The notes beneath the pieces are model-generated. The model searched no databases. It saw nothing but the letters and a program-made list of their open reading frames with translations, and was not told the DNA's origin. A DNA stretch of 39,669 nt, taken from assembly GCF_001758365.1 (NCBI RefSeq), contig NZ_LZFO01000021.1:1-39669 (forward strand), given 5' to 3'. Origin of the DNA: Clostridium acetireducens DSM 10703. Lineage in GTDB: Bacteria; Bacillota; Clostridia; Clostridiales; Clostridiaceae. Below, piece after piece: positions 1-8,878 of this stretch; the stretch's first letter is position 1; each line of letters starts with the position of its first letter. The position numbers were made by a program, and so were the translations under genes.

Positions 1-2
1 TA

Positions 3-2342
3 AGTGCTATTAATGCTAATACAGTTAAAGTAACATTTAACAACGCTGTTGAAAAGTTAGCTAAAGATGATGTAATAGTAACAAATGTTAAATCAGGAGC
101 TAAACAATATATAAAGGAAGTAAAATTAGCTGAAGATAAAAAATCAGCTACAGTGGAATTCTATGAAGCTTTAGAAAATAAAGTTGCATATAATTTAGAA
201 ATAAAAGAAATAGAAGCTAAAGAGTTTTCAATCAAATTAGGAGCACCTGCTAAAATAGAAGCTAAAGCTGAACAAATAGTTAAATTAAATAAAGATACAG
301 CTATAGAATATAAAGTATTAGATGTAAATGGTGCAGAAGTTAAACCAGAAAAAGTTGACTTTGAATCAAATAAAACAATAACTGATGGAAAAATAAAATT
401 ATCAAAAGATGGAGAAACAGCTTTTGTATATGTTATCGTTCAAGATAAAGATGGAAAAGAACTTGCAAAATCAGAACGTATCACAGTAAAAGCAGAAGCT
501 GCTAAAGCAGTAGAAATAACAAACTATACATTAAGTGATGAAGAGACAGCAGATTTCGAAGCAGACAATTATAAACAAGTATTAACAATGCAAAAAGGTT
601 CAGATATGAATCTAGTTGTTGAAGCTAAAGATCAATTTGATGAAAAAGTTACAGTTAAACCATCATTTGAATCATTAGATAAAACAGTTGCATTAGTAGA
701 TCGTACATCTGGTAAAGTAACAGGATTAAAAGAAGGAAAAGCACCTGTTAAAATAACATACGGTACAGGTGATGCTGCTCTTACAAAAACAATTGAATTA
801 ACTATAGTAGCGGATGCGGCACCAGCTAAAATTGAATTAGATAAAAATGAATTAAATTTATCAAATAAACTTCTTGATGGTGAAAAAGTAGAAGTTGCAG
901 TTAAAGACCAATATGATAATGTGTTTAAAGGAGCTATTGAAGGAGCAAAGGTTGAAGCAAAAGTAGTAGAAGGAAAAGAAATTATTGAACCTATTGTAGA
1001 TTCTATTACATTAAAAGATGGCAAAGCTACATTCACAGTTAAACCAGTGGCTGAAAAATCAGGTAAAGCTATAGTAGAAGTAACATATACTGCAAAAGTT
1101 AACGACAAAGATATAAAATTCGTAGAAAAAGTAACAGTAAATGTAGAAAAAGCAGGAGAAGTTTCAGATTACAAGGTTGAAGGTTTTGAATCAGAACTTG
1201 ATAAATATGAAGGTAAAGATAATAAAAATAAAACATCAATGGATATAAAGGTATTTGCTATTGATGAAAATGGTGTAAAAGTTGGAGAAGCGACTGGTAC
1301 TAAAGTAGAACTTTATAAAGATGAAGTTAAAGACGAAAATAAAGTTACTACAGAAGGGGCTTTAAAAGATGCTAAAATTGATGCTACTAAACTTGAAAAA
1401 GATACAGAATATACTGTAGTAGTTAAAGTTGAAACACTTACAGTATTTAAAGATACTTTCAAAGTTGTAGATACAAAACCAGCAGCAGCTAAACCAGTTT
1501 TAGAACAAATTGGAAATGAAGTAAAGGTAAGTGATACTAGTAAAAATTTAGATTTATCAAAAGTATTTAAAGTAGGATTTAAAGAAGATAAAGAAACAGA
1601 AGTAACAATAAAAGGTATTACATTCAAGAGTGATAATGCTGAAGTAGCTAAATCATTAGCAGAAGCAGGATTAAGAATTACATCTGAAAAAGATGGAGAA
1701 GCAACACTTGTTGTTGATACTGTAGTAGTAGAATTTACAGCTGATAAAGATGCTAATGTAGTAGCATCACCATATACTATAGAATTAGAAGAACCAGCAA
1801 TATTAAAATTAACAGTAGATGCTAAAGCAAAAGCTGAAGAAGCAGCATTAGAAGAAGCAAAAACAGCATATAATGAAGCTGTAGCAGCTGCTGAAAAAGC
1901 TAATGTAAATGTTAAAGAACATGAAGTAGAAGATGTAGAAAAAGCTACAAAAGCTGAATTAGAAGCAGCAACAACTGCAATCAATGATGCTGTTAAAGAA
2001 GCAGCACAAAAATTAGAAGGTGCTAAACAAGAGTTAGAAACTGAAATAGCAAAAGTTACATTACCAACTTCAATAGAAGCAGAACAAAAAGTAAAAGTAA
2101 CTGGTGTTGAAAGTGGTAGTGAGATTATAATAAAAGCAAATGAGACAGAAGTAAGTACTATAGATAACGGTACTAAATTTGTTACAGTAGAGACAGTAGA
2201 AGCTTTAAAAACTGCATATGATGCAGCAGTAGCAGCTAAAGAAGAAACAGATGCAGAAAAAGTTACTGAAGCTAAAACAAAATTAGAAACAGCTATAAAA
2301 ACATTTGGAGAAGCTATAAAAACAGGAACACAAGGAGCTTAA
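3..2342 (+). CDS. S-layer protein, C-terminal part (5' end outside window)
   Basis: The reading frame is open from base 3 and has no start codon in the window, so the N-terminus (signal peptide and any anchor) lies upstream; the GTG at 153 is internal. The visible 780 or so residues are Lys/Glu/Ala/Val-rich with almost no Cys, typical of a secreted surface-array protein. They form serial Ig-like modules (a module beginning SAINANTVKVTF, then 'KDQYDN'-type BIG modules with GLKEGKAPVKITY), followed by Ala/Glu-rich helical segments of FIVAR or coiled-coil type near the C-terminus (LEEAKTAYNEAV, ETVEALKTAYDAAV). Architecture and several segments match the opposing gene at 9095-12142, so the two are paralogues. 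Role: cell-surface lattice or adhesin component. No catalytic motif is seen. Confidence 0.85.
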   Translation, partial: SAINANTVKVTFNNAVEKLAKDDVIVTNVKSGAKQYIKEVKLAEDKKSATVEFYEALENKVAYNLEIKEIEAKEFSIKLGAPAKIEAKAEQIVKLNKDTAIEYKVLDVNGAEVKPEKVDFESNKTITDGKIKLSKDGETAFVYVIVQDKDGKELAKSERITVKAEAAKAVEITNYTLSDEETADFEADNYKQVLTMQKGSDMNLVVEAKDQFDEKVTVKPSFESLDKTVALVDRTSGKVTGLKEGKAPVKITYGTGDAALTKTIELTIVADAAPAKIELDKNELNLSNKLLDGEKVEVAVKDQYDNVFKGAIEGAKVEAKVVEGKEIIEPIVDSITLKDGKATFTVKPVAEKSGKAIVEVTYTAKVNDKDIKFVEKVTVNVEKAGEVSDYKVEGFESELDKYEGKDNKNKTSMDIKVFAIDENGVKVGEATGTKVELYKDEVKDENKVTTEGALKDAKIDATKLEKDTEYTVVVKVETLTVFKDTFKVVDTKPAAAKPVLEQIGNEVKVSDTSKNLDLSKVFKVGFKEDKETEVTIKGITFKSDNAEVAKSLAEAGLRITSEKDGEATLVVDTVVVEFTADKDANVVASPYTIELEEPAILKLTVDAKAKAEEAALEEAKTAYNEAVAAAEKANVNVKEHEVEDVEKATKAELEAATTAINDAVKEAAQKLEGAKQELETEIAKVTLPTSIEAEQKVKVTGVESGSEIIIKANETEVSTIDNGTKFVTVETVEALKTAYDAAVAAKEETDAEKVTEAKTKLETAIKTFGEAIKTGTQGA

Positions 2343-2590
2343 GAATTATTAATTACTCAGTAATGAGTGAGTAACATAAATAAAAAACTGAGGAGGTAAC
2401 CGTATGGTTATCCTTCTCAAATTCAAATAAATGATCGGAAACATTTCAAACCCAAAATCACATCAAATTCTCATAAACATCATAAAATAGTCAGATCACA
2501 TCACTGGCTGAAAACTAAATAAGACATATCAATTTAAAGGCTATTGGATAAAGTATTAATGGGAATGCTCTATCCAATGGTCTTTATTTC
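2343..2590 (+). repeat. S-layer 3' untranslated module, copy A (two hairpins)
   Basis: The sequence after the S-layer stop codon recurs, inverted, after the paralogue at 9095 and, split, around the IS at 4382-6211. Hairpin A (2390-2418) pairs GAGGAGGTAACC with GGTTATCCTTCTC with one bulge. Hairpin B (2536-2585) has a 15-bp stem (AAAGGCTATTGGATA with TATCCAATGGTCTTT, two G-U pairs) and a 20-nt loop. Hairpin A is not followed by a U-run, so it is not a simple terminator. A role in mRNA stability or as a recombination site is inference. Confidence 0.8.
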
Positions 2591-2593
2591 TTT

Positions 2594-2635
2594 GCACCTT
2601 AGTAGACTTTTATAGTTTGCTGAGGTACTTTTTTT
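2594..2635 (+). terminator. Intrinsic terminator of the S-layer gene, copy A
   Basis: GCACCTTAG pairs with CTGAGGTAC (one C-A mismatch, one G-U pair) and is followed directly by seven T residues. It lies downstream of hairpin B and would end the S-layer transcript. Confidence 0.75.
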
Positions 2636-2810
2636 ATTGTTAGATTATAGTTGTTTTTAGATAATTTATATCTTAGGAATTGTAATTATTTTTTATAAAT
2701 ATATTTATTATAAAATTTTTTCTTGTATATGATATAATGAGCATATATGATAAAATTTGGAAAACTTGATTTTAGTACTATTAATATATTTGTTATATAA
2801 GGATGATTTT

Positions 2811-2958
2811 GTGAAATATTGTATATATTCGAATGCATATTTTAATGATTATGAAATGAATATAGAGCACATAATTCCTAAAAGTTTAGGAGGAAGCGAT
2901 GATTTAATAAAGATATGAATTCTATGTTGGGAAGTAATGTAAATGGAAAGTTTATTAA
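2811..2958 (+). pseudogene. HNH endonuclease fragment
   Basis: A GTG start preceded by AAGGATG opens a 35-codon frame that ends at TGA 2916-2918. It contains NIEHIIPKSLGGSDDL, the characteristic first half of an HNH nuclease motif. After a frame change the sequence continues as MNSMLGSNVNGKFIN before another stop at about 2958. The zinc-ligand C-terminal half is missing, so this is a decayed remnant. The region from 2959 to 3284 has no intact gene; only short AT-rich degenerate frames are visible. Confidence 0.65.
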
Positions 2959-3284
2959 TTAAGATTTTTATTGAAATTTATTTAAAAAGATAAGAGAACC
3001 TTGAGAAGAAAATATATAGGTATAATTTATAAACTATACTTTTTATTTTCCTTATACTTTCCTCTTAAAGTTCTTTTGATACAAAGATTTTGTCTATTTG
3101 GTCTTATAAGAATACTCCTTTTTGAAACTTTTCGCAAAAATCTTTAATTTTCATGGATTCATCAAATTTTAAAAATTTTTATTGAGATCAAATCCACATT
3201 CAATAATTTTCTATATAAAACTTGGTGCATTTTAACACAGAAGTTACAGTATAATAGAATAAATTTTAAAATTTATTAACACCT

Positions 3285-3506
3285 TTATATAGTAATAGTT
3301 TCTTTATAGATTCCTATTTTTTTTAGATTTTTTTTATTACAATTTTCTAGTTGGTTTAGTTGTTCAAAATCAATGTTAATTATTTCCTTTTTATGAGCAT
3401 TAAATTTTGAAGAATCTATTATTAATGTGTTTTTATATTTTATTTTCATTCCTATTGTAATAATTTCATCTTTATATTTATCTAACATATTTATAATCGT
3501 TGCCAA
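3285..3506 (-). CDS. Small hypothetical protein, possibly a remnant
   Basis: A 73-codon frame with a TTG start at 3506; an internal ATG lies at 3488. The product is Lys/Ile/Asn-rich, has no signal peptide or recognised motif, and neither start has a good ribosome binding site. It sits among gene fragments (HNH upstream, TnpB downstream), so it may be the end of a broken gene. I do not recognise the family. Confidence 0.3.
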   Translation of the reverse strand: MATIINMLDKYKDEIITIGMKIKYKNTLIIDSSKFNAHKKEIINIDFEQLNQLENCNKKNLKKIGIYKETITI

Positions 3507-3569
3507 AACCTTATAAAACTCTATAAAGTCTGTTTAATTACCTGTTCAATCTACTCCATTTTGCTGTAG

Positions 3570-3698
3570 CTACTTTGGTTTGGTTTTCACTATCTTAGTA
3601 GTTGATTGGTATAAATGGTTGTTCTTAATATTAGATAATCTTCTATGAAGTAATCTAATTTGCTTTTCAAGTTTTATAATGTTGCAAGTTTTGACGAA
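3570..3698 (-). pseudogene. IS605-family TnpB (OrfB) fragment
   Basis: The minus strand reads KLEKQIRLLHRRLSN followed by IKNNHLYQSTTKIVKTKPK and then TAG at 3570-3572. This matches the central TnpB helix and the 'TTKIVKTKP' segment that normally precedes the EDL catalytic motif. No catalytic residues or zinc finger remain and no IS ends were found, so this is a short relic. Identification rests on motif recognition. Confidence 0.6.
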
Positions 3699-3715
3699 CT
3701 TCCTCCCTTCTTTAT

Positions 3716-3961
3716 TCAACTCATTTTTTTTAGTTTTTTAAAGTAGTCATTCATTACATTTTGCGATTTAGAGTCTTTTATTTTATATGTGGCTGTTCCT
3801 ATTTGTTCTTTTCTAGGTTTTTCGAAGTTTTCTAATTTCACATCATTATACTTTGGTAAATAAGTAAACTGTTTTGTATAAATTATTTTATTATTATTAT
3901 AAATAACTAATATAAGTATTAATGCAAATATTGCTAATATGCTTATTAGTTTTTTCTTCAT
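3716..3961 (-). CDS. Small membrane-anchored or secreted hypothetical protein
   Basis: 81 residues. Residues 1-21 form a Lys-start hydrophobic segment (MKKKLISILAIFALILILVI) that reads as a signal anchor. The rest is polar and Lys/Asn-rich with no Cys or recognised domain. A weak ribosome binding site (AGGGA) precedes the ATG. It may be a truncated form of a larger exported protein, given the decayed surroundings. Function unknown. Confidence 0.45.
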   Translation of the reverse strand: MKKKLISILAIFALILILVIYNNNKIIYTKQFTYLPKYNDVKLENFEKPRKEQIGTATYKIKDSKSQNVMNDYFKKLKKMS

Positions 3962-4262
3962 TGTTGTATCCCTATTAGTATATATTCTAACTTATATTAT
4001 ACCTCATAATATTTAATTTGTAGAGAAAAACTTTATACCCTTTAATTATATCCTCTTTTATTTCTTAACTTCTCAATTATTAAAATCCTAAACTATAATA
4101 TAGAACAATACATCCATATCTCAGTTGGTGATCTAGTTTCAACGAAAAGAAATGAAGTATGCATATAGATTTTATGTATATTAAATATGTGAATAAACAC
4201 CTTAGCAAACACAAATTCTCTGTCAATATCAAAAAAGCAAAAGTTTACTAAGATACTTTCTA

Positions 4263-4381
4263 ACATAAAGAAATAAAGAAATATTGGATAGGGCATTCCC
4301 ATTAATACTATATCCAATAGCCTTTAAAGACATGATATGTATTTAATTTTCAGCTAGTGATATTAATGTCAAGATTATTTT
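4263..4381 (-). repeat. S-layer 3' module, copy B, distal part (IS-interrupted)
   Basis: Contains hairpin B: ATTGGATA (4283-4290) pairs with TATCCAAT (4311-4318), with nearly the same loop as copies A and C, followed by the conserved 'TTTTCAGCTAGTGAT' segment. The copy is cut at 4382 by the ISL3 element and resumes after 6211. The outer stem is less complete than in copies A and C because bases were lost beside the left arm. Confidence 0.75.
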
Positions 4382-6211
4382 GGTTCTTTCCACTCTTAGT
4401 TGAATTTAAGATTTTCTAACCTTAATATCTTATTTTTTAAAAGATTAAAATTACATCTTCCATACATTATCCTTTTGATTAATTTTAATTTATTTATAAC
4501 TCCTTCTGCAAGCCCATTATTATATTCATATAGTACTGCATTTTTTACAGCATCAATATCTCTAGTTATTCCATTTACAAAAGAGTTAATTTCGTTAATA
4601 TTTAATTCGGTAGCTTTATGTATCCATCGGTCAAATTCATCAATTGTTCTACTACTTAATATATTTTTAAACTCAATTACTAAATTAATTATTTCTTTGT
4701 AAATTGGATATGAATTATATATTTTATTCACAATTTCGTTTGATAGTTCCTTAATCTTACTAATTGGCTTATATAATAACTTTATTAGAGAACTTCTTTT
4801 TACTTCTGTAGTTACTATGGAAGTGTAATTATTATTCTTATTTTGTGCTTTATAATTCCTAATTAATGATTCGGAGCCTGTATACCCCATTTCTTTTATT
4901 TTTGAATATATAGTTTTTGAAGTTACACCTATTTCTATTAATTTATCAATGTAATTTATGTATTGATCTAGTTTACTTTTCCTTTTAACTCCAAGCCGTG
5001 TACTTATTCCAGTAGTTTTTTCATCTAGATATTTAGAGATTGTACGTCTATCAAGGTTAAGAGCTTTAGCTATCTTACTTATGGGTATACAGTTTTTTCT
5101 CATTTCTCTTGCTTCATTAATAATTTCTTGTTTATTTTTTAGCCTTTCTTCTTGAATTATTCGAAGTTTACTTTTACCATAATAATTTATATCTAATTCA
5201 TCAAATTCTAAAATTTTATTTAAAGTTTTTATATTTAATTTTAAAGCTTCACAAATTTTAGCTTTTTTAATACCTACGTTAAACATTTGCATTGCCTTTA
5301 GAACTTTTTCATTTTGAGAATAATTTATAATATTTTTTGATTTTGGCTTATTATCAAGATTATTATTTATTATAACTTTAGCTTTAAAATACTTTGTTAA
5401 ATATTGCTTGCAATATTCCGTAAGATTTTTAAGAATATGAAATCTATCACTAATTTGTATTGCAGATGGATGAGCTATAGAAATAGCATTTTTATACGTA
5501 ATAGATCCATCTCTAGAAACCACCTTAATGTTAGGATAACTTTTAAGCCATTCTGATACATCATTATTTTCTCTTGAAAATATAATATCAATAACTTTAT
5601 GTGATTCTATGTCAATCATTATAGTTCCATATGTATGACCTTTTTTTATTGCAAAGTCATCAATACAAATTTTCGTTATTTTTTCTTTATTATTTATTTT
5701 TATTTCTTTTTTTTTAAGAGATTGCAAATAGTACTTTTAGATACTTTCGCAACCTTTTCACTTAAATATTTAGATGCATTTATTGAACTCAAATTTAATG
5801 ATAAATTTAGTATTTCATTTTCCAATCTTTTTGTTTTCTTAGCTTTAGGCACTAGGAAATCAAAGCTTTCTGCAAATGTTTTATGATTACAAGTTTCATT
5901 TAGGCAAAACATTTTTCTATTAGTTAATTTTATTATTACCTTATTACCCTGAATGGGTAAATCTTGAAATTGTTTAACATATTTTGAGTGAACCTTGGTT
6001 GAGATTGTTCCACAAAATGGGCAAGTAACTTGTTTTCTATTTGAAATAACATCTATATAAAAAATATTATCTATAATTTCATGACTAATGTATTCAAGAT
6101 TTTTATCTAATAATTTTATAAATTCATCCATAAAAAACTCCTTAATAGTATCAAATTATTTCAAATTTTATCATAGATTTAACATCAATTCAACAAACAT
6201 TGGAAAGAACC
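4382..6211 (-). mobile_element. ISL3-family insertion sequence
   Basis: Bounded by imperfect inverted repeats of 25 bp (4382-4406 and 6187-6211) sharing GGTTCTTTCCA and GTTGAATT, 22 of 25 positions identical. The element encodes one transposase in two frames on the minus strand. GG(T/C)TCTTT ends and a transposase with an N-terminal zinc finger plus a DDE domain are typical of ISL3. The 8 bp outside each end (ATTATTTT and ATTTTTAT) match at only 6 of 8 positions, so a clean target duplication is not seen. It lies inside a copy of the S-layer 3' module. Confidence 0.85.
4396..6131 (-). pseudogene. ISL3-family transposase, split by a frameshift at an A9 run
   Basis: The first frame (6131 to 5700) carries the zinc finger (CPFCGTISTKVHSKY, later CLNETCNHKTF) and an HTH-like segment, and stops after LLKKKK. 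The second (to 4396) carries the DDE domain (ICIDDFAIKKGHTYGTIMID, SRDGS, ISDRFHILKN) and a second HTH (IAKALNLDRRTISKYL). The frames join by a -1 shift in the nine-A run at 5707-5715: LLKKK continues as EIKINNKEKITK. A ten-A run would give one open frame of about 580 codons. ISL3 transposases are normally one ORF, so this is a one-base deletion, a sequencing error in a homopolymer, or slippage-dependent expression. A strong RBS (AAGGAG) precedes the ATG. The stop codon lies inside the terminal repeat. Confidence 0.85.
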
Positions 6212-6356
6212 ATTTTTATTTTAGCATTAATAAGTGATATGTTTTGACTATTATTTTGAGAATTTGATATGATTTGCGTTTGAAATGCTTTAATTATTCT
6301 ATATTTAAATTTGAGAAGGATAACCAGACGGCTACCTCTCTCAGATTTTTGTTTAC
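6212..6356 (-). repeat. S-layer 3' module, copy B, proximal part
   Basis: Resumes the module interrupted by the IS: the segment matching 'TGACTAT...GAATTTG', then hairpin A (6313-6342; GAGAGAGGTAGCC with GGTTATCCTTCTC, loop GTCT, one A-C mismatch). Homology to copies A and C ends near 6356, and no S-layer coding sequence follows; the AbiH gene lies there instead. The copy therefore looks like the remnant of a lost or replaced S-layer gene. The 64 bp up to the AbiH stop include a GC-richer hairpin (GGTTCTT with AAGAACC near 6385-6404). Confidence 0.7.
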
Positions 6357-6420
6357 AATTTGTTTATGACATTGCCTCATGGGGGTTCTTGCGAAAGAAC
6401 CTGCCTAAAGCGAAACTTGC

Positions 6421-7448
6421 TTATATTCGAATTAACTCTATGTTACTCATTTTTATATGGGCCTCTTGTGTAAATGTTTCAATTTTTGTTTTATCTTTTT
6501 CACTATACCAGCTGATTCTCCAATTAATTTTATCTGGATTTTCGTTTACATCAATTATCTTTTTAAAATAAGGATAGTCTACTGAGGATAATGAATGTCC
6601 TAAAATTATAATTTCTTCTATATTTTTGAGTTTTAAAAAAAAATCTAAATTATTAGATATAATATGTGCTGTTTTCTTAGCAGATTTATCAAAGTATTCT
6701 TCTACAATACTTACTGCATTATCTGTAGCATAGTACCTTATATGGTTTTTCCAATTTCCTTTTTCATCTTTATTTAAGAAATAGGTGGAATAAGTTAAAC
6801 TAGGGTTTCTATATTTTTTACCTTGTTTATTAGTCTTAAAGTCTTCAAATCTTCTATTTTCTTTATTCCTAATATACCATTCATTAAAGTTATCTTCAGG
6901 ATCCTGTCCATGACCTAAAACAAGTTGACTGTTTTTGTCTTTCCTATTTCCATGAATATATAAAATCTGATTTTTAGGGATTTTGTATAAAGTCTCTAGA
7001 AATTCAGTATAGTTAAAATTAATATAGAGAGCATTATTTTTAAAAAGTTTGATGCAGTATTCTTTTTGCACATTATTAATACTTAATGTATTAATCCACT
7101 TTTTAAAGAGCTTTGGTAACTTGACTGTTAAATTGTGTATAGGCAAGTACCCATTTCAATAGAAGCAAAATAATCAGCATAGGAAAATTTCTCATCTTCT
7201 TCATCAAATGTAGACATATTTATATCTAACATATTGTCTACTCCCTCCATCAACATTTCCCTAGAAAGAAAAGCTAGATTGTTCTCAAAATCCCCCCATA
7301 AATCTTCACATTCAAAATATACATCAAAAGTAAAGCTTAAACTCTTATCATGTTTATTTACATATTCTTTAAAATTATAATAACTGGATTTAACTCTATG
7401 AGATATGTCAAATCCATTTCCTATAATAAATAAATCTCTTTCATTCAA
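6421..7448 (-). pseudogene. abiH: AbiH-family abortive-infection protein, frameshifted
   Basis: Two adjacent frames form one AbiH-like protein. The first half has the family N-terminus (LFIIGNGFDISHRVKSSYYNF). The second has the other two conserved motifs, LYIHGNRKDKNSQLVLGHG and IIILGHSLSSVDYPYF. The first frame ends at TAA 7128-7130, while the second is open from before 7146; a -1 shift at the GGT codon near 7150 gives EMG-YLPIHNLTV and restores one chain. The likely start is TTG at 7448, eight bases after the AGGGGG ribosome binding site; the GTG at 7457 is too close. AbiH proteins are single-gene phage-exclusion factors (family knowledge). It follows the ImmA/XRE pair on the same strand after 110 bp. 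As written it is probably non-functional, unless this is a sequencing error or phase variation. Confidence 0.75.
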
Positions 7449-7567
7449 TAATTTCACCCCCTAACAAAAAGATAACTAATCATTGAGGTATCAGTTCTTC
7501 AATAAGTGTATAAATGAGAAGTTGAGTGGTACCTAGTATCTTTACAATGGAGTCTACCCTAAGCTTG

Positions 7568-7948
7568 CTACTCTTCTACCTCTAAAGCCTTTATAAAGTC
7601 CTCCCAGGCTTTTTCTGTAATATCTTTTTTACCTTTAGCCTCATTTAGCTGTTTGGCTTTTCTTAAAGCTGTTTTAGCTAATTCGCTTCCCTTTATATAC
7701 TCTGGTAAGTCCATAGGTATTTCATCTCTATCTTCAGAAGCCATATCTATCATATTTTCTTTTTCTTCCTGGGTTAGATTTAGAATATCTGCTATTTCTT
7801 CTAGCTTATCTATATTGGGCGGGTTCCTTCTTCCCTTTTCAATATCACTCCAATAAGCTGGAGAGAATCCTACTAAATCTGCCATCTTCCTTAAACTAAG
7901 CCCTTTCTCTTTTCTTCTTTTAGTTATAAACTTTCCAAATTTATTCAT
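7568..7948 (-). CDS. XRE-family transcriptional regulator
   Basis: 126 residues. Residues 5-60 form a Cro/CI-type helix-turn-helix (FITKRRKEKGLSLRKMADLV, then FSPAYWSDIEKGRRNPPNI). The C-terminal half is charged and helical, possibly for dimerisation or for contact with the partner. The RBS (AAGGGATGA) is well placed. It follows the ImmA/IrrE gene by 15 bp on the same strand, the standard pairing in which the peptidase cleaves or inactivates the XRE repressor, and it likely represses the shared promoter at 8802-8831. Such pairs control mobile elements or act as toxin-antitoxin-like modules. The target genes, perhaps including abiH, are inference. Confidence 0.9.
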   Translation of the reverse strand: MNKFGKFITKRRKEKGLSLRKMADLVGFSPAYWSDIEKGRRNPPNIDKLEEIADILNLTQEEKENMIDMASEDRDEIPMDLPEYIKGSELAKTALRKAKQLNEAKGKKDITEKAWEDFIKALEVEE

Positions 7949-7963
7949 AAGTCATCCCTTCTT

Positions 7964-8758
7964 TTATATTATAGAGCATTGTCTTTTCTCTTCAACACTC
8001 TTTATAAATCCTAGATTCTTAAGTCTTATTTTTGCAGCTGTTAATGATACATCAAATTGTCTTGCCATTCCCCTTGATAGTTCTTCGGCCCAGAAATCAT
8101 TATATAAATCTATTCCTCTTCTATTGAAAAACTCTTCTACTCCTAACAATCTTACATAATCTTTTACAGCTTGTGTAAAAGCGTCAACTGGCATTAGAAG
8201 TGCTGATGCTAAGTAGTCTGCTTGCCACTCCATCCAGTCATCGTCTGTCACTAACTGTTTTCTACCTGTAGATTCTATATCAGTTGTTCTACATTTAATG
8301 GCTGTTGTTTTTTTTTCTTCTCCCATATAGTCAAATATACTTATTTGATTTTTATCTACAGCATATATATCTCTGTGTAAAAACCAATGAGATATTTCAT
8401 GACAGTGGGTAAATCTTCCTCTTCTTATTTGGTCTTCTTCTAATAAGCTATTGTCAATTAATATGGTTCCTTCATATACTGGCAACTTTTCAGCTTTATT
8501 TTCTTTTGGATTATATACTGGAACACAGCCATCATTGAATACAATCATGCCTAATATGGATCCATCATGGCTTAAGTCCTTATAGTCTATATCAAGTCCT
8601 GCATAACACTTTGAAAAAAGCTCTACATCTAAAGCTGCTGGTGTTTTAAGGTTCTCAGGTTTATAATCTCCTATTATCATTTCAGTAATATACTCTATAT
8701 TTTCCTTGAATAGAATAGTTACTCCATTTGCTTTAGATCTAAAATCAAAATTAATCAT
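7964..8758 (-). CDS. ImmA/IrrE-family metallopeptidase
   Basis: 264 residues. The zinc-binding HExxH motif is at residues 120-124 (THCHEISHWFLH). A downstream Glu in WMEWQADYLASALLMP (about residue 173) is the expected third ligand of this family. ImmA/IrrE proteins are gluzincin-like proteases that act on partner XRE repressors, and the XRE gene directly follows. No membrane segment or signal is seen, so it is cytoplasmic. RBS AGGAGTGAT precedes the ATG. It is the first gene of the cassette, driven by the promoter at 8802-8831. Confidence 0.9.
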   Translation of the reverse strand: MINFDFRSKANGVTILFKENIEYITEMIIGDYKPENLKTPAALDVELFSKCYAGLDIDYKDLSHDGSILGMIVFNDGCVPVYNPKENKAEKLPVYEGTILIDNSLLEEDQIRRGRFTHCHEISHWFLHRDIYAVDKNQISIFDYMGEEKKTTAIKCRTTDIESTGRKQLVTDDDWMEWQADYLASALLMPVDAFTQAVKDYVRLLGVEEFFNRRGIDLYNDFWAEELSRGMARQFDVSLTAAKIRLKNLGFIKSVEEKRQCSII

Positions 8759-8801
8759 TATATCACTCCTATCATAAATGCGTGTTAGCTACCATGAGAA
8801 C

Positions 8802-8831
8802 ATTATACTATACCAATATATTCCTTGTCAA
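8802..8831 (-). promoter_or_regulatory. Strong sigma-A-type promoter of the ImmA-XRE-AbiH cassette
   Basis: On the minus strand TTGACA (8826-8831) and TATAAT (8802-8807) are both perfect consensus boxes, 18 bp apart, 43 bp upstream of the ImmA start. This is one of the best promoter matches in the window and a likely operator site for the XRE protein. Confidence 0.8.
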
Positions 8832-8846
8832 GGGTTGGATACAAAT

Positions 8847-8870
8847 AAAAAAGCACCCCAGCTAGAGTGC
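8847..8870 (-). terminator. Terminator of the S-layer gene, copy C
   Basis: On the minus strand GCACTC pairs with GGGTGC (one G-U) around a 6-nt loop, followed by six T. It ends the transcript from 9095-12142 just before the ImmA promoter. It holds the same position as the terminator at 2594-2635, but its stem sequence is largely different. Confidence 0.75.
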
Positions 8871-8878
8871 AAAGAAAT

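Noticed and set aside
632-1984. Antisense open frames (158 and 223 codons) inside the first S-layer gene
   Set aside because: They mirror the codon bias of the Lys/Glu/Ala-rich S-layer frame and give Ser/Thr/Val-rich translations with no RBS. The same holds for antisense frames in 9264-15032.
4093-4317. 74-codon minus-strand frame
   Set aside because: It starts inside the conserved hairpin B loop of the S-layer 3' module and has no RBS or recognisable domain.
4374-6219. An 8-bp target duplication flanking the ISL3 element
   Set aside because: The flanks ATTATTTT and ATTTTTAT differ at two positions and are too AT-rich to be convincing.
6311-6571. 86-codon plus-strand frame
   Set aside because: It spans hairpin A of the 3' module and the antisense of the AbiH gene; no start signal.
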